Below, piece after piece: positions 17,558-25,970 of a DNA stretch of 36,804 bases. Source of the stretch: Parendozoicomonas sp. Alg238-R29 (lineage in GTDB: Bacteria; Pseudomonadota; Gammaproteobacteria; Pseudomonadales; Endozoicomonadaceae). The stretch covers positions 1-36,804 of the forward strand of contig NZ_CAMZOG010000046.1 of NCBI RefSeq assembly GCF_947331445.1, written 5' to 3'. Numbering within the stretch: position 1 is the stretch's first letter; every line of letters starts with the position of its first letter. The notes under the pieces were generated by a model. It was given only the letters and a program-made list of their open reading frames with translations, had not been told where the DNA came from and did not search any database. The translations under genes were made by a program, and so were the position numbers.

Positions 17558-18123
17558 TCAGCTACGGAGTGAGTTTGACCTGCGGCTAAACTCACTCCGT
17601 ATTTAATAAACAACGGGTAACGTTTTTCAGTCTTACTGCCATCGGGTAAAACTGCAGCCAGATTAACTGCACCCGCAATCGCGTGACAATAAAGCCAGGG
17701 TGGTGGAGCAACAACAGGTGTTTCTGGTGCCGTAATGCTACCGCTGCTCCAGAATACCGCTTGGGCAACCCACCCCGGAGCTGTTTGCAGCTCAGCTTTC
17801 TGGGCGGCCTGTTCTGCAAAGCGGCGGTTTGGTTCGTCGGGTTGTTGATACCAGACTTTTGCAGCAATCAATGCTTCTTTTTCGGCCTGATTGTATGGCG
17901 TTTCCACACTATTACAGCAGGTTAAGCCCCAGGCAACGCACTCCCTTGGTGGCAGGCCGTGAGCCAGAAAAACAACAAGATCCTGATAGAGTTTTTCTCT
18001 TTCCAGTATTTGTATTAATTGTTCGGGTGATAGTTCTGCTGAGAGGTGATCTTGCAATTCCTCTGAGGGTTTATAGCGCTCTGTAATTTGCATGGCTTTC
18101 GGATAGGGTATTTTTATCAGCAT
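17545..18123 (-). CDS. DUF6931-like protein encoded after vgrG
   Basis: 192 residues, with ATG 11 bases after the vgrG stop, so co-transcribed with it. The pattern fits the small DUF6931 family often found at T6SS loci: LPPRECVAWGLTCC, then EALIAAKVWYQQPDEPNRRFAEQAA, then GWVAQAVFWSSGSI, and a Pro-rich stretch before a final AVNLAAVLPDG region. Its function is not established. By position it could help load VgrG or act with a VgrG-borne cargo, but its sequence is not that of the known adaptor families DUF4123 or DUF1795. Its last four codons overlap the convergent 675-residue gene by 13 bases. Confidence 0.7.
   Translation of the reverse strand: MLIKIPYPKAMQITERYKPSEELQDHLSAELSPEQLIQILEREKLYQDLVVFLAHGLPPRECVAWGLTCCNSVETPYNQAEKEALIAAKVWYQQPDEPNRRFAEQAAQKAELQTAPGWVAQAVFWSSGSITAPETPVVAPPPWLYCHAIAGAVNLAAVLPDGSKTEKRYPLFIKYGVSLAAGQTHSVADQVP
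17563..17601. terminator. 14-bp perfect hairpin at a convergent gene junction
   Basis: TACGGAGTGAGTTT (17563-17576) and its exact complement (17588-17601) flank an 11-base loop. It lies six bases after the stop of the + strand gene and inside the 3' coding end of the DUF6931-like gene. It is symmetric, so it could stop transcripts from both sides, although neither side has a strong T-run. Confidence 0.55.
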
Positions 18124-18134
18124 ATGTATCAGGC

Positions 18135-20171
18135 CTAATTAATCTTGGCCAACCCTCCCTGAATCTGAACCATGGCAGGTGCTTTCACTTCGGCCATAGC
18201 ATTGCCGCTCAGGCTTGCAAGGGTGCCTGAAACCTCCACCTTGGCTGTTCCTTTAATTGTTGTCATAACTGAATTAATTTCCGCGGTGGCCTGGCCTTTT
18301 ATTGTTACCTGCGGGGCGCTGATTTCAACACTGGCCGGCCCAATGCTGATTTTGCTGCCTCCCACGCTGAGTTCGATACTAGTCTGGCCGTTGATACTGA
18401 TTGAAGGAGCAGACAGAGTCAGGCTGGTACCTGCATCAAACTTGCCATCGGTTCCTGCTGTACATTCAAGTGACTGACTGGCTTTGCAGCTCATTGATGC
18501 GCTGGTTTCGAGAGTCATAGCATCGGTTGATTTTACTTCTGCTGTTTTATCAATAGTGTGTTGAAACTGATCTTTGCATTGCCAGCTGGTTTCTTTGGTG
18601 ATTTCGAGCGTGTCTTTCCCTTCAACGGTGATGGTTCGATCATTGCGTACCAGAGTGGTCATATCCTTTTGTGCCTGCAGATAAAACAGTTCGCTGTCTT
18701 TTGTATCATCGATGCGTAACTCATTGGCATGGTCACTGCCTGCATCAGGGGTGCTACGGCTCAGAAAACCACTGACTTCTGCAGAAGGGTTGGGAGTGTT
18801 CAGGCGCCCGTTATACAGGCAACCAACTACAACTGGTTGGTCGGCTTCTCCATTTAAAAAACCCACAAGAACTTCCTGGCCTACACGGGGTAGGGTATGG
18901 CAGCCAAAACTATCCCCGGCCATTGGTTGAAGCACTCTGAGCCAGCAACTGGAGTGATCATCTGGGTTGTCTTCCCGATCCCAATGAAAGCGAACCATGA
19001 TCCGCCCTTGATCATCGGTATGAGCCTCACTGTTGTCAGGCCCGGTAACAGTTGCGCTTTGCAGACCAGGAATATGCACGGGATGAGCTGGATAAGGGCG
19101 AAACGGCCAGTCTACAGGCTGGCAGGTAAACTGGTTGCTGTATTCGACCCCCTGTCGTTTTTCAGTGCTTTCGATACAGTGTTTGACTGACAGCAATAGG
19201 TAATCTCGAATCTGGCTTTTATCCGGATGGCGGGCGAGCTTGAAACGCCCACCTGCCTGTAAAGATGGTTCCGCTGAACGGCCCTGAATCTGCAGATAGC
19301 GACAATCTTTGGATTCCATTTGAAAGCGAGCCAACTCTGCAGTTTGATCCCTGTCTCTGCCATGGCCAGAGTAGCGGTAGGCTGCCAGTTTGAGGTTGCT
19401 GTTCCAGTGGTGGCGACTGTTGGCAGGACTACTACTGATGACCTCGGCCTGTTCGTCAGTGTAGCTGCCAGAGGTCTGTGTATTCATCTGTAACTGGAGA
19501 TGAGGCTGCCAGTGGGTGAGAGCATTTTCCAGATCTGTGGCGTCCCGGTAATACTCAAGATCATCGCAACACTTCTGAAAAGACTGGTTACTGTCACCAA
19601 CAATCAGCTGATGCTTATTGCTTTCATGGTGGAAAAACCAGTGCATGCCCTCTTCCCGGAGCAGGCGGTCTATGAAAACAAAATCTGTCTCGTTGTACTG
19701 AGCGCAGTAGTTTCGCTCTTTCGGGGAACCACTGTTTTTAAAAGTACAGTCGCCACCCAGACCGTGTTCACTTAGAAGGCTGGTGATGATTTTCTTGCTG
19801 TTCTGGTTTTGAAAAATACGACAATTATCCCTTAAATCCAGGAGTTGCAACCATGGTCTTAAAGTTAGTCGACAGGTTTGCAGATTATCTGCTTCCCGGC
19901 TGTGTAGCAGAGCAATATCTGTGATGACGCCATGAAAATTCCGTGCTTGCTGACGACTGCCCTGCAGGCCCGGTCTATAGTTGATGGCCATCGACTGACC
20001 CAGCAGGTCGGGAGCTTCCGGCTGATCGTAGAGAAGGTCTGCTTCCATTACGAAAGTTTGGCAGACATGCTCGTCGACAATGAGTCGATTCAGTATCCAC
20101 TGCTGGCCATCTTCTGACGTGGCGGTAAGTGGGCGAATATTTGGTGTCAGTTGTCCTGCAGTTTTGGTCAT
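18135..20171 (-). CDS. vgrG: T6SS spike protein VgrG (TssI)
   Basis: 678 residues. The first ~370 residues resemble the gp27-like base (for example FHGVITDIALLHSR, YNETDFVFIDRLLREEGMHWFF). A gp5-like OB fold follows at about 385-460 (DDQGRIMVRFHWDRED, SCWLRVLQPMAGDSFG, LPRVGQEVLVGFLNGEADQP, then VVVGCLYN). The C-terminus is a repetitive beta-prism with short VxI strands, ending QIQGGLAKIN. No enzymatic extension is attached, so it is a structural spike rather than an evolved VgrG. It is divergent from the Sel1 lipoprotein gene and followed by the DUF6931-like gene. It is transcribed against both tss blocks, so it has its own promoter. Confidence 0.96.
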   Translation of the reverse strand: MTKTAGQLTPNIRPLTATSEDGQQWILNRLIVDEHVCQTFVMEADLLYDQPEAPDLLGQSMAINYRPGLQGSRQQARNFHGVITDIALLHSREADNLQTCRLTLRPWLQLLDLRDNCRIFQNQNSKKIITSLLSEHGLGGDCTFKNSGSPKERNYCAQYNETDFVFIDRLLREEGMHWFFHHESNKHQLIVGDSNQSFQKCCDDLEYYRDATDLENALTHWQPHLQLQMNTQTSGSYTDEQAEVISSSPANSRHHWNSNLKLAAYRYSGHGRDRDQTAELARFQMESKDCRYLQIQGRSAEPSLQAGGRFKLARHPDKSQIRDYLLLSVKHCIESTEKRQGVEYSNQFTCQPVDWPFRPYPAHPVHIPGLQSATVTGPDNSEAHTDDQGRIMVRFHWDREDNPDDHSSCWLRVLQPMAGDSFGCHTLPRVGQEVLVGFLNGEADQPVVVGCLYNGRLNTPNPSAEVSGFLSRSTPDAGSDHANELRIDDTKDSELFYLQAQKDMTTLVRNDRTITVEGKDTLEITKETSWQCKDQFQHTIDKTAEVKSTDAMTLETSASMSCKASQSLECTAGTDGKFDAGTSLTLSAPSISINGQTSIELSVGGSKISIGPASVEISAPQVTIKGQATAEINSVMTTIKGTAKVEVSGTLASLSGNAMAEVKAPAMVQIQGGLAKIN

Positions 20172-20256
20172 TGTGGAATGATCAAGTTACTAACAGGCAA
20201 GAGGATAGATGAGCATGCTCGTGTTGATGTCAGTTTCTTCAGATTCAGGAGCAGCG

Positions 20257-21765
20257 ATGTCAGCATGGTGGCAAAAACTGTTGCTGGTTTTTGTTGCAGG
20301 AGTGCAGTTGTTCGGCTGTGTTGGCGATCAAACCGTGGTTATACCAAAACCTCTGCTTGAAGAGCAGATAAATACAGTTCCACTGTTGTATCCGGGAGCG
20401 CCGCTGGCTGAACATTCCCTGGGGGGAGTGCGTGTAAACAAAAGTGAGAGTAACCAGCAGGCATGGAATGACTGGTTAATGTGGTTGAAAGAACCGCCTT
20501 TGGTAAAACAGTTAACCCCTCTGAACATCAGTTCTGGAAATCTTGAGCAGCTGAGAATAGTCTTCGAAGACTGGCTGCAATGGCTGAATAAACAGGCTAA
20601 CGATGACAATGTTGTGGCTCAGGTTTCTGTCGGTATGTTGCAGCAGGCTGATGTCTTGCACTCCGAGACAAACGACAGTGGACAGTTCTGGTTGAGCAAG
20701 GCAGCCGCAAAAGGAAATGGCTTTGCCGCATGGCAATTGGCCAGAAGTTTATTGCAGGACAGTTCTGTTAATGGGCCTGCCCGCAAGGTTGATCCGGCTG
20801 TTCTTGAAAAATGGTTACTGTTGGCCGCGGAAAAAAATATACCCCAGGCACCAGTAGCTCTGGCCAGGCTTAACCGCGATGGTTTTTCTCTGGTTCAAAA
20901 CGTCAGCAAATCAAGACAATGGTATGAAGAGCTGACGGCACAAAATAAAAAGCGGGAAGTCAGGATTAATGCCTGGCAAAACCTTGGATTGATGGACTGG
21001 TTTGGCATTGGTAAAAAAGCTAATGAAACTTCGGCGGTTGCTCACTGGAAGCGGGCTATAGACTTCAACGACCCTCAGGCTGCGTATCTGACAGCTTTGT
21101 CCAAAACGGGATTAGATGTAAATACGCGTGAACATTATCTCAAACTGGCAACCAGAAAAGGTATTTATCAAGCCTATAACCAGTTAGGCCTCAGCCGCTG
21201 GAGCCAAAAGGAGTATACGTCGGCAGTCAGCTGGTTTGAGTATGGGGATAAAGTGGGGGATGCCAAAGCGACTTATAATCTCGGACGCTGTTATTTTGAG
21301 GGACTTGGGCGTTCCCCTAATGCCCATAAAGCCCTGATAAATCTCTATCACGCTGCAGGTGCAGGCCGTACTGATGCTAACAGGTTGGTCGGGTTTTTGT
21401 TCTGGCAGGGAGCGGAGGGCGGTCCGGTTGATTTTAAAAAGGCTCGACAGTTTTTTTCCAGTGCTGCCGGGGACGGTGATCTGTACAGCCTGTATGCGCT
21501 GGGTCTCATTTATGGTGTAGGGCAAGGTGTACCCAGAGATCTTATCGTTGCCTGGTCCAATTTCTCCGTTGTCGCCGCATGGGGTTTTCATGAGGCGGCG
21601 ACCTTAAGGGATCTGGTTGCCAGTCATATGACCGAGGCTCAGCGTGAAGCCGGTCGCAGTCGAGCCCAAACTCTTTTCGACAACTACAGACAATTGGATG
21701 TTATTCAAGAAATCACACGACAAATTCCTCCTGTTGCGGTTTCTCTGGTAAAGCCTAAAGCCTGA
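20257..21765 (+). CDS. Sel1-repeat lipoprotein at the head of the second tss block
   Basis: 502 residues from the ATG at 20257, chosen over the open ATG at 20209 because AGGAG (20247-20251) sits five bases before it and it gives a clean signal peptide with lipobox LFGC and Cys21. The body carries Sel1/TPR-like helical repeats, clearest at about 239-280 (NLGLMDWFGIGKKAN), 338-375 (TYNLGRCYFEGLGRS) and 410-445 (YALGLIYGVGQGVPRD). Such repeats are protein-binding scaffolds. A role in T6SS assembly or envelope anchoring is inferred from its place before tssA. Gly at +2 (Cys-Val-Gly) gives no inner-membrane retention Asp. Confidence 0.82.
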   Translation: MSAWWQKLLLVFVAGVQLFGCVGDQTVVIPKPLLEEQINTVPLLYPGAPLAEHSLGGVRVNKSESNQQAWNDWLMWLKEPPLVKQLTPLNISSGNLEQLRIVFEDWLQWLNKQANDDNVVAQVSVGMLQQADVLHSETNDSGQFWLSKAAAKGNGFAAWQLARSLLQDSSVNGPARKVDPAVLEKWLLLAAEKNIPQAPVALARLNRDGFSLVQNVSKSRQWYEELTAQNKKREVRINAWQNLGLMDWFGIGKKANETSAVAHWKRAIDFNDPQAAYLTALSKTGLDVNTREHYLKLATRKGIYQAYNQLGLSRWSQKEYTSAVSWFEYGDKVGDAKATYNLGRCYFEGLGRSPNAHKALINLYHAAGAGRTDANRLVGFLFWQGAEGGPVDFKKARQFFSSAAGDGDLYSLYALGLIYGVGQGVPRDLIVAWSNFSVVAAWGFHEAATLRDLVASHMTEAQREAGRSRAQTLFDNYRQLDVIQEITRQIPPVAVSLVKPKA

Positions 21766-21791
21766 TCTATGCTCTCTCTGCTTCACCGGTA

Positions 21792-21826
21792 TTTTTATAG
21801 TTTGTTTTTATAGTTTGTTTTTATAG
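21792..21826. repeat. 13-bp AT-rich tandem repeat upstream of tssA
   Basis: TTTTTATAGTTTG occurs at 21792-21804 and 21805-21817, with a third copy cut to nine bases (21818-21826). It fills most of the 79-base gap between the Sel1 lipoprotein and tssA. The units contain TATAGT, which resembles a -10 box. Slippage here could change promoter or leader spacing, but no function is shown. Confidence 0.75.
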
Positions 21827-21844
21827 AGAGCCCGACTGTCGCTT

Positions 21845-23359
21845 ATGTTTCTGAAACCCTCAGACCTTGAAAGTCTTTTGCAGCCCTGCTCAGACGAAAG
21901 GCCTGCCGGGTGTGATATTCGTGTGGATCGCAGTACCTTCCGACCACTTCGTAACCAATACAATGCCGCCAAAACCAGCTTTCGCCAGCTGCTTCAGGAA
22001 CCTGATGCTGAAGTTCGCGATGACTTACACAAGGTAACCAGCCGTAGTTGGGAAGGGATGTCTGGTAAGTTAATTGAAATATTGACCAGCAAAACTAAAG
22101 ATTTGGAGCTGGTTTCATGGTTATGCGAAAGCCAGTTGTTTGGACAAACCCCTTGGGTAAGTCTGAAGGTGTCAATGGATTTATTGGATCAGATTATTGA
22201 ACTGTACTGGCAGGATTGTCATCCAGGTGCAGTCAATAACGAAACTTCCGATCAGGATACGGCTCCGGATATTACCAAAAGAGTTGCACTTTTACGGATG
22301 CTGTTCGGGGAAGGCAATGACAGTGGCGTTCTGGTTTTGCCGGTGCGTATGGCTCCTCTGATAGGTTCAACGACACTGGCAGACTTACTTGCGGCAGAAC
22401 ATAAAGGCCAGTCTGAGACCATAAAAGCAACCCTGATTTCCACCCTCAATGGTGAAGAAGAAATTTTACGTGAACGAGTGATACTGTTTTATGGATTAGA
22501 GCGCCAGATACAAGAAATAGACAAAAGGTTATTGAGCCTTTGTGGCAGTGTTTGGCCAGCCGGTGGTATCCAGCCCTTCAGTGGTCTTATAAAAACCCTG
22601 ATTCGCTGGTTGGATTTTATCTGTTCAGACCAGATTTCCGATTGGCCTGATGGCTTGCCATCAGGGAATGCTCAATCTCCACAGACTCAGCCCCAGGTGG
22701 ACGTAGCACAGGAAAGTACGGCTGCAGAAAATGGTATAGCCACAACTGGAGTAGAGCCAGCGGCTGTCGAAAATGCAATGCCGGAACAGAGTCAAACCCA
22801 GCCATCGTGGACAGAAGGGTACGGACAGGTTGTCGGGCATCAAACCGAAGTTGTAAGTGGTCGGGTAGATGCATATCAACAGCTGCAGAAGCTGGCAGAC
22901 TATTTTCGTTGGGCGGAACCCCATAGTCCTGTTGTCTGCTTATTAGACAGAGCCCTCGCCTGGGGGCAGATGTCTGTGACCGAACTGATGCAAGAACTTC
23001 TTAAGGGTCATCAGCATGCATTGGAAAGAGTTGATGACCTTACCGGGCTGTTGGCGATGCGTGCCGGTTCGGCATCAGCATCAGGCAGACTCAATTTTCA
23101 CTTTGTGCCAGATGACTCGGTGAATAATGGTTTAACAGATAGAAACGTTGTACCTGAAGCTGCTCCCTCAAGCCCATCCCCTGGAGGTTGGGATAACATG
23201 ATGGAAAATACTCCTCATACCGAGCAAATATCCAAGCCAAGCAGCACTCAGAATACGGCCTCTGTTGAAAATACCGACTCCATGACTGATGAGATGTCTG
23301 ATCATCAGCCTCCGGAACTAGCCGGCACAGCCGGAGATATTAACCAGCAACTGATTTAG
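21845..23359 (+). CDS. tssA: T6SS protein TssA (ImpA N-terminal family)
   Basis: 504 residues. The N-terminus has the ImpA_N pattern (LLQPCSDERPAGCDIR, then WVSLKVSMDLLDQIIELYWQDCHPG). A Pro/Gln/Glu-rich linker covers about 280-330. The C-terminal domain includes LQKLADYFRWAEPHSPVVCL and LDRALAWGQMSVTELMQELL, typical of TssA. A further ~90 polar Ser/Thr/Pro-rich residues follow. TssA primes sheath and tube polymerisation at the baseplate or distal end. It is the first core gene of the second tss block. Confidence 0.93.
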   Translation: MFLKPSDLESLLQPCSDERPAGCDIRVDRSTFRPLRNQYNAAKTSFRQLLQEPDAEVRDDLHKVTSRSWEGMSGKLIEILTSKTKDLELVSWLCESQLFGQTPWVSLKVSMDLLDQIIELYWQDCHPGAVNNETSDQDTAPDITKRVALLRMLFGEGNDSGVLVLPVRMAPLIGSTTLADLLAAEHKGQSETIKATLISTLNGEEEILRERVILFYGLERQIQEIDKRLLSLCGSVWPAGGIQPFSGLIKTLIRWLDFICSDQISDWPDGLPSGNAQSPQTQPQVDVAQESTAAENGIATTGVEPAAVENAMPEQSQTQPSWTEGYGQVVGHQTEVVSGRVDAYQQLQKLADYFRWAEPHSPVVCLLDRALAWGQMSVTELMQELLKGHQHALERVDDLTGLLAMRAGSASASGRLNFHFVPDDSVNNGLTDRNVVPEAAPSSPSPGGWDNMMENTPHTEQISKPSSTQNTASVENTDSMTDEMSDHQPPELAGTAGDINQQLI

Positions 23360-23363
23360 GAGG
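23358..23363 (+). promoter_or_regulatory. Strong ribosome-binding site of hcp
   Basis: AGGAGG overlaps the tssA stop codon and lies nine bases before the hcp ATG. It is stronger than most sites in this locus, as expected for a tube subunit made in many copies. A second strong one (GAGGAGG, 23936-23942) precedes tssB. Confidence 0.7.
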
Positions 23364-23372
23364 CCTATAGTC

Positions 23373-23906
23373 ATGGCCAGTCTCTATATGCGCATTGGTA
23401 CTGATAATGTGAAAGGTGGTGCGACTGCGGAATATACCGGTGGCGACGATATGTCCAAACAGGGCTGGTTCGCGATTAAGAGCTTTTCCTGGGGTGCGGT
23501 GCGCTCTGTGGGAATGGATATCGGTAACGGTATGAACCAGGATTCCGGAATGGTGGCCATGAATGAGATGACTGTGACCAAAGAGGTTTGCGGTGCATCT
23601 GAACAACTGCTATCTGGTCTCTATATGCCTGGTGATGAGGGCAAAATCATTGATTTAATCTCCACCAAGCCAGACAGGTCTGGCCAGGGATCCCAGGTCT
23701 ATCTGCAGATCAAGATGGAAAAAGCACGACTGGTGTCTTACAACGTCAGTGGCAGTGACGGTGCGGCACCTTTTGAAAGTTTGGCTATTGCTTATAACAC
23801 CATCAAAGTGAAGCACTGGCATGAAGCTGAAGGCGGCAAGCTTGAGGCTGGTGGTCTAGTGGCGTACGACTTGCCAACGGGCAAAGTGATCTCCGGGAAG
23901 AAGTAA
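23373..23906 (+). CDS. hcp: T6SS tube protein Hcp (TssD)
   Basis: 177 residues, normal for Hcp. The sequence shows the family order: YMRIGTDNVKGGATAEYTGG at the start, a GWFAIKSFSWGAVRS strand, NEMTVTKEVCGASEQL, then QVYLQIKMEKARLVSYNVSG and FESLAIAYNTIKVKH. Hcp forms hexameric rings that stack into the inner tube and is secreted together with VgrG. It has no C-terminal effector fusion. Confidence 0.95.
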   Translation: MASLYMRIGTDNVKGGATAEYTGGDDMSKQGWFAIKSFSWGAVRSVGMDIGNGMNQDSGMVAMNEMTVTKEVCGASEQLLSGLYMPGDEGKIIDLISTKPDRSGQGSQVYLQIKMEKARLVSYNVSGSDGAAPFESLAIAYNTIKVKHWHEAEGGKLEAGGLVAYDLPTGKVISGKK

Positions 23907-23947
23907 CCGGTAACCTAATTCTCTGATGTCTACACGAGGAGGCAGTT

Positions 23948-24475
23948 ATGCCTGTCAGTTCACAGCATAAACGTGTTCGCAAGAACCGGGTCAGCATTAC
24001 TTATGATGTGGAAACCAATGGTGCCGTGGAAACTCGGGAACTGCCTTTTGTCGTTGGGGTTATTGGAGATTTTGCCGGTAATAAACCGGAAGAAAAACGC
24101 CAGTCTATGGATGAGCGAGAATTCACCCAGATTGATAAAGATAACTTCAACAATGTTATGGGACGTATTGGCCCTGAGTTGTCCCTCAAAGTCGATAACA
24201 CCCTGACTAAAGAAGAAAGTGATAGTGAGATTCAGGTTGATTTGAAGTTCCGAACCATGAAGGACTTCGAGCCGGAACAGATTGTGAATCAGGTAGAACC
24301 ACTGCGAAAACTTCTGGAAACCCGCAATAACCTCAAGGTTTTGTTGAGCAAGGCTGATCGTTCCAAGGATCTGGAGAAACTACTGCAGGATGTTCTGAAA
24401 GACACTGAGGCTTTAGGAAACCTGTCGAAAGAGCTCGGCATTGGCGAAGGTGCATCTGAGGGAGGTGACGAGTAA
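23948..24475 (+). CDS. tssB: T6SS sheath small subunit TssB (VipA)
   Basis: 175 residues. Hallmarks are the early KRVRKNRVSITYDVET, the LPFVVGVIGDFAGN strand, ERQFTQ-type DEREFTQIDKDNFNNVM, and the LKFRTMKDFEPEQI block. TssB pairs with TssC to build the contractile sheath. The stop overlaps the tssC start by one base (TAATG), so the pair is probably made in balance. Confidence 0.96.
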   Translation: MPVSSQHKRVRKNRVSITYDVETNGAVETRELPFVVGVIGDFAGNKPEEKRQSMDEREFTQIDKDNFNNVMGRIGPELSLKVDNTLTKEESDSEIQVDLKFRTMKDFEPEQIVNQVEPLRKLLETRNNLKVLLSKADRSKDLEKLLQDVLKDTEALGNLSKELGIGEGASEGGDE

Positions 24476-25956
24476 TGGCTGAAGAAAAAGCTGCTGAAGC
24501 CGCAGGCGAAGAGGCGGCCAAAGAAGACCTTGGTTTTCTTGATCAGGCTATTTCAGCTACCAGTTATACACCGGCTGATACCACCAAGGAGTTATTGTCG
24601 GCTCTGACAGAGCAGGCGATGGCCGGTGCAGTTGTTTGGGATAAGAACCTGACCAAAACCATTGAACAGGCAGTGGCTGCCATTGATAAAACCATCTCAA
24701 AACAGTTGTCTTCTATTATGCATGCTGATGAATTCCGGCAGCTGGAAGGAAGCTGGAGAGGGTTGAGCAAGCTTATTCGGGAATCAGAGGTCGGGCCGGA
24801 CTTAAAGGTCAGGATCTTTGATACCAAGCGTGATGAGTTGTTGGATCAGTTTGAAGATGCTCCATCTATAGATCGCAGCCTGTTTTTTAATAAGGTTTAT
24901 CAACATGAATTTGGAACAGCTGGTGGTGAACCCTATGGCATCATGATTGGTGATTTCTATTTCAGTCATGCGGAAGAAGATGTTGCCCTGCTACGGTATA
25001 TGGGAGAGGTGTGCGCTGCCAGTCACTCGCCGTTTATTACCGGGGCCGGTTCAGAAATTTTTGAATACGGCAGTTTTCAGATGTTTAATGAAGGGCGTCC
25101 GGTAGCTGCTGGATTTGATGCCCCTTCCTATGCCAGCTGGAATGCTCTGCGCAATAGCGATGATGCTCGTTATATTTGTATGACTATGCCGAAAGTGATG
25201 GCACGGCTTCCTTATGGCAAGAGTACAACCTCAGTGAAAAGCTTTGACTTTGAAGAGTTTGAACTGGATGCCCATGGTGATCCTAAACCCGGCGGTCAGA
25301 ATGACTTTGTCTGGAGCAATGCTGCCTGGGAAATGGGGTTGAATGCGACTCAGGCATTTACCCGTTTTGGCTGGTGCACCGCTATTCGGGGCAAGGACAA
25401 TGGCGGTATGGTAGAGAACCTGCCCAATTTTCTTTACACCTCTGATGCTGGCGACAAGGTTCAGCAGTGCCCCACCGAAATCAACCTTACGGATGAACGG
25501 GAAAAGGAATTGAGTGACCTTGGTTTCCTCCCTCTGATTCATTACAAAAACAGTAATTTCGGTGTGTTTATGGGGGCACAGACAATTCAAAAACCCAGAA
25601 CCTATACCGAGCCTTCAGCCACAGCCAATGCCGCTATCTCCGCACGACTTCCTTATATTATGGCTAGCAGTCGTATAGCTCATTACCTCAAAGTAATCGG
25701 ACGGGATCAGGTTGGTTCCAACAAAACCCCTGAAGATGTGCAGAAATACCTGACATCCTGGATCGGTCAGTATGTCAATGCGAATGCCATAGGAGATGAA
25801 GCAAGAGCGACACACCCCCTGAGAGAAGCTCGTATCGATGTTATTGAGCAACCTGGACGCCCCGGTTGTTATTCTGCTGTGGCTTTTTTACGGCCATGGC
25901 TACAAATGGAGGAGTTGACTACATCTCTGCGTATGGTTGCTGAAATTCCAGGATAA
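24475..25956 (+). CDS. tssC: T6SS sheath large subunit TssC (VipB)
   Basis: 493 residues, the full TssC length. Visible family features are the N-terminal tail before residue ~55, LEGSWRGLSKLI, a GGEPYGIMIGDFYF block, the long SWNALRNSDDARYICMTMPK stretch, the GYTEPSATANAAISARLPYI-like region (here TYTEPSATANAAIS), and HYLKVIGRDQVGS with SWIGQYV near the C-terminus. With TssB it forms the contractile sheath that drives the Hcp tube outward and is later recycled by ClpV. Confidence 0.96.
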   Translation: MAEEKAAEAAGEEAAKEDLGFLDQAISATSYTPADTTKELLSALTEQAMAGAVVWDKNLTKTIEQAVAAIDKTISKQLSSIMHADEFRQLEGSWRGLSKLIRESEVGPDLKVRIFDTKRDELLDQFEDAPSIDRSLFFNKVYQHEFGTAGGEPYGIMIGDFYFSHAEEDVALLRYMGEVCAASHSPFITGAGSEIFEYGSFQMFNEGRPVAAGFDAPSYASWNALRNSDDARYICMTMPKVMARLPYGKSTTSVKSFDFEEFELDAHGDPKPGGQNDFVWSNAAWEMGLNATQAFTRFGWCTAIRGKDNGGMVENLPNFLYTSDAGDKVQQCPTEINLTDEREKELSDLGFLPLIHYKNSNFGVFMGAQTIQKPRTYTEPSATANAAISARLPYIMASSRIAHYLKVIGRDQVGSNKTPEDVQKYLTSWIGQYVNANAIGDEARATHPLREARIDVIEQPGRPGCYSAVAFLRPWLQMEELTTSLRMVAEIPG

Positions 25957-25970
25957 GAAGGAGTTCGGGA

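Noticed and set aside
18172-18477. 101-codon + strand frame opposite the end of vgrG
   Set aside because: It is a mirror of the repetitive VgrG beta-prism coding sequence, with no start signal or family match.
18135-20171. VgrG as an evolved effector VgrG
   Set aside because: The protein ends soon after the beta-prism repeats and has no extra C-terminal domain.
20209-20256. Upstream ATG for the Sel1 lipoprotein
   Set aside because: It adds 16 residues before a good signal peptide and has a poorer ribosome site than the ATG at 20257.
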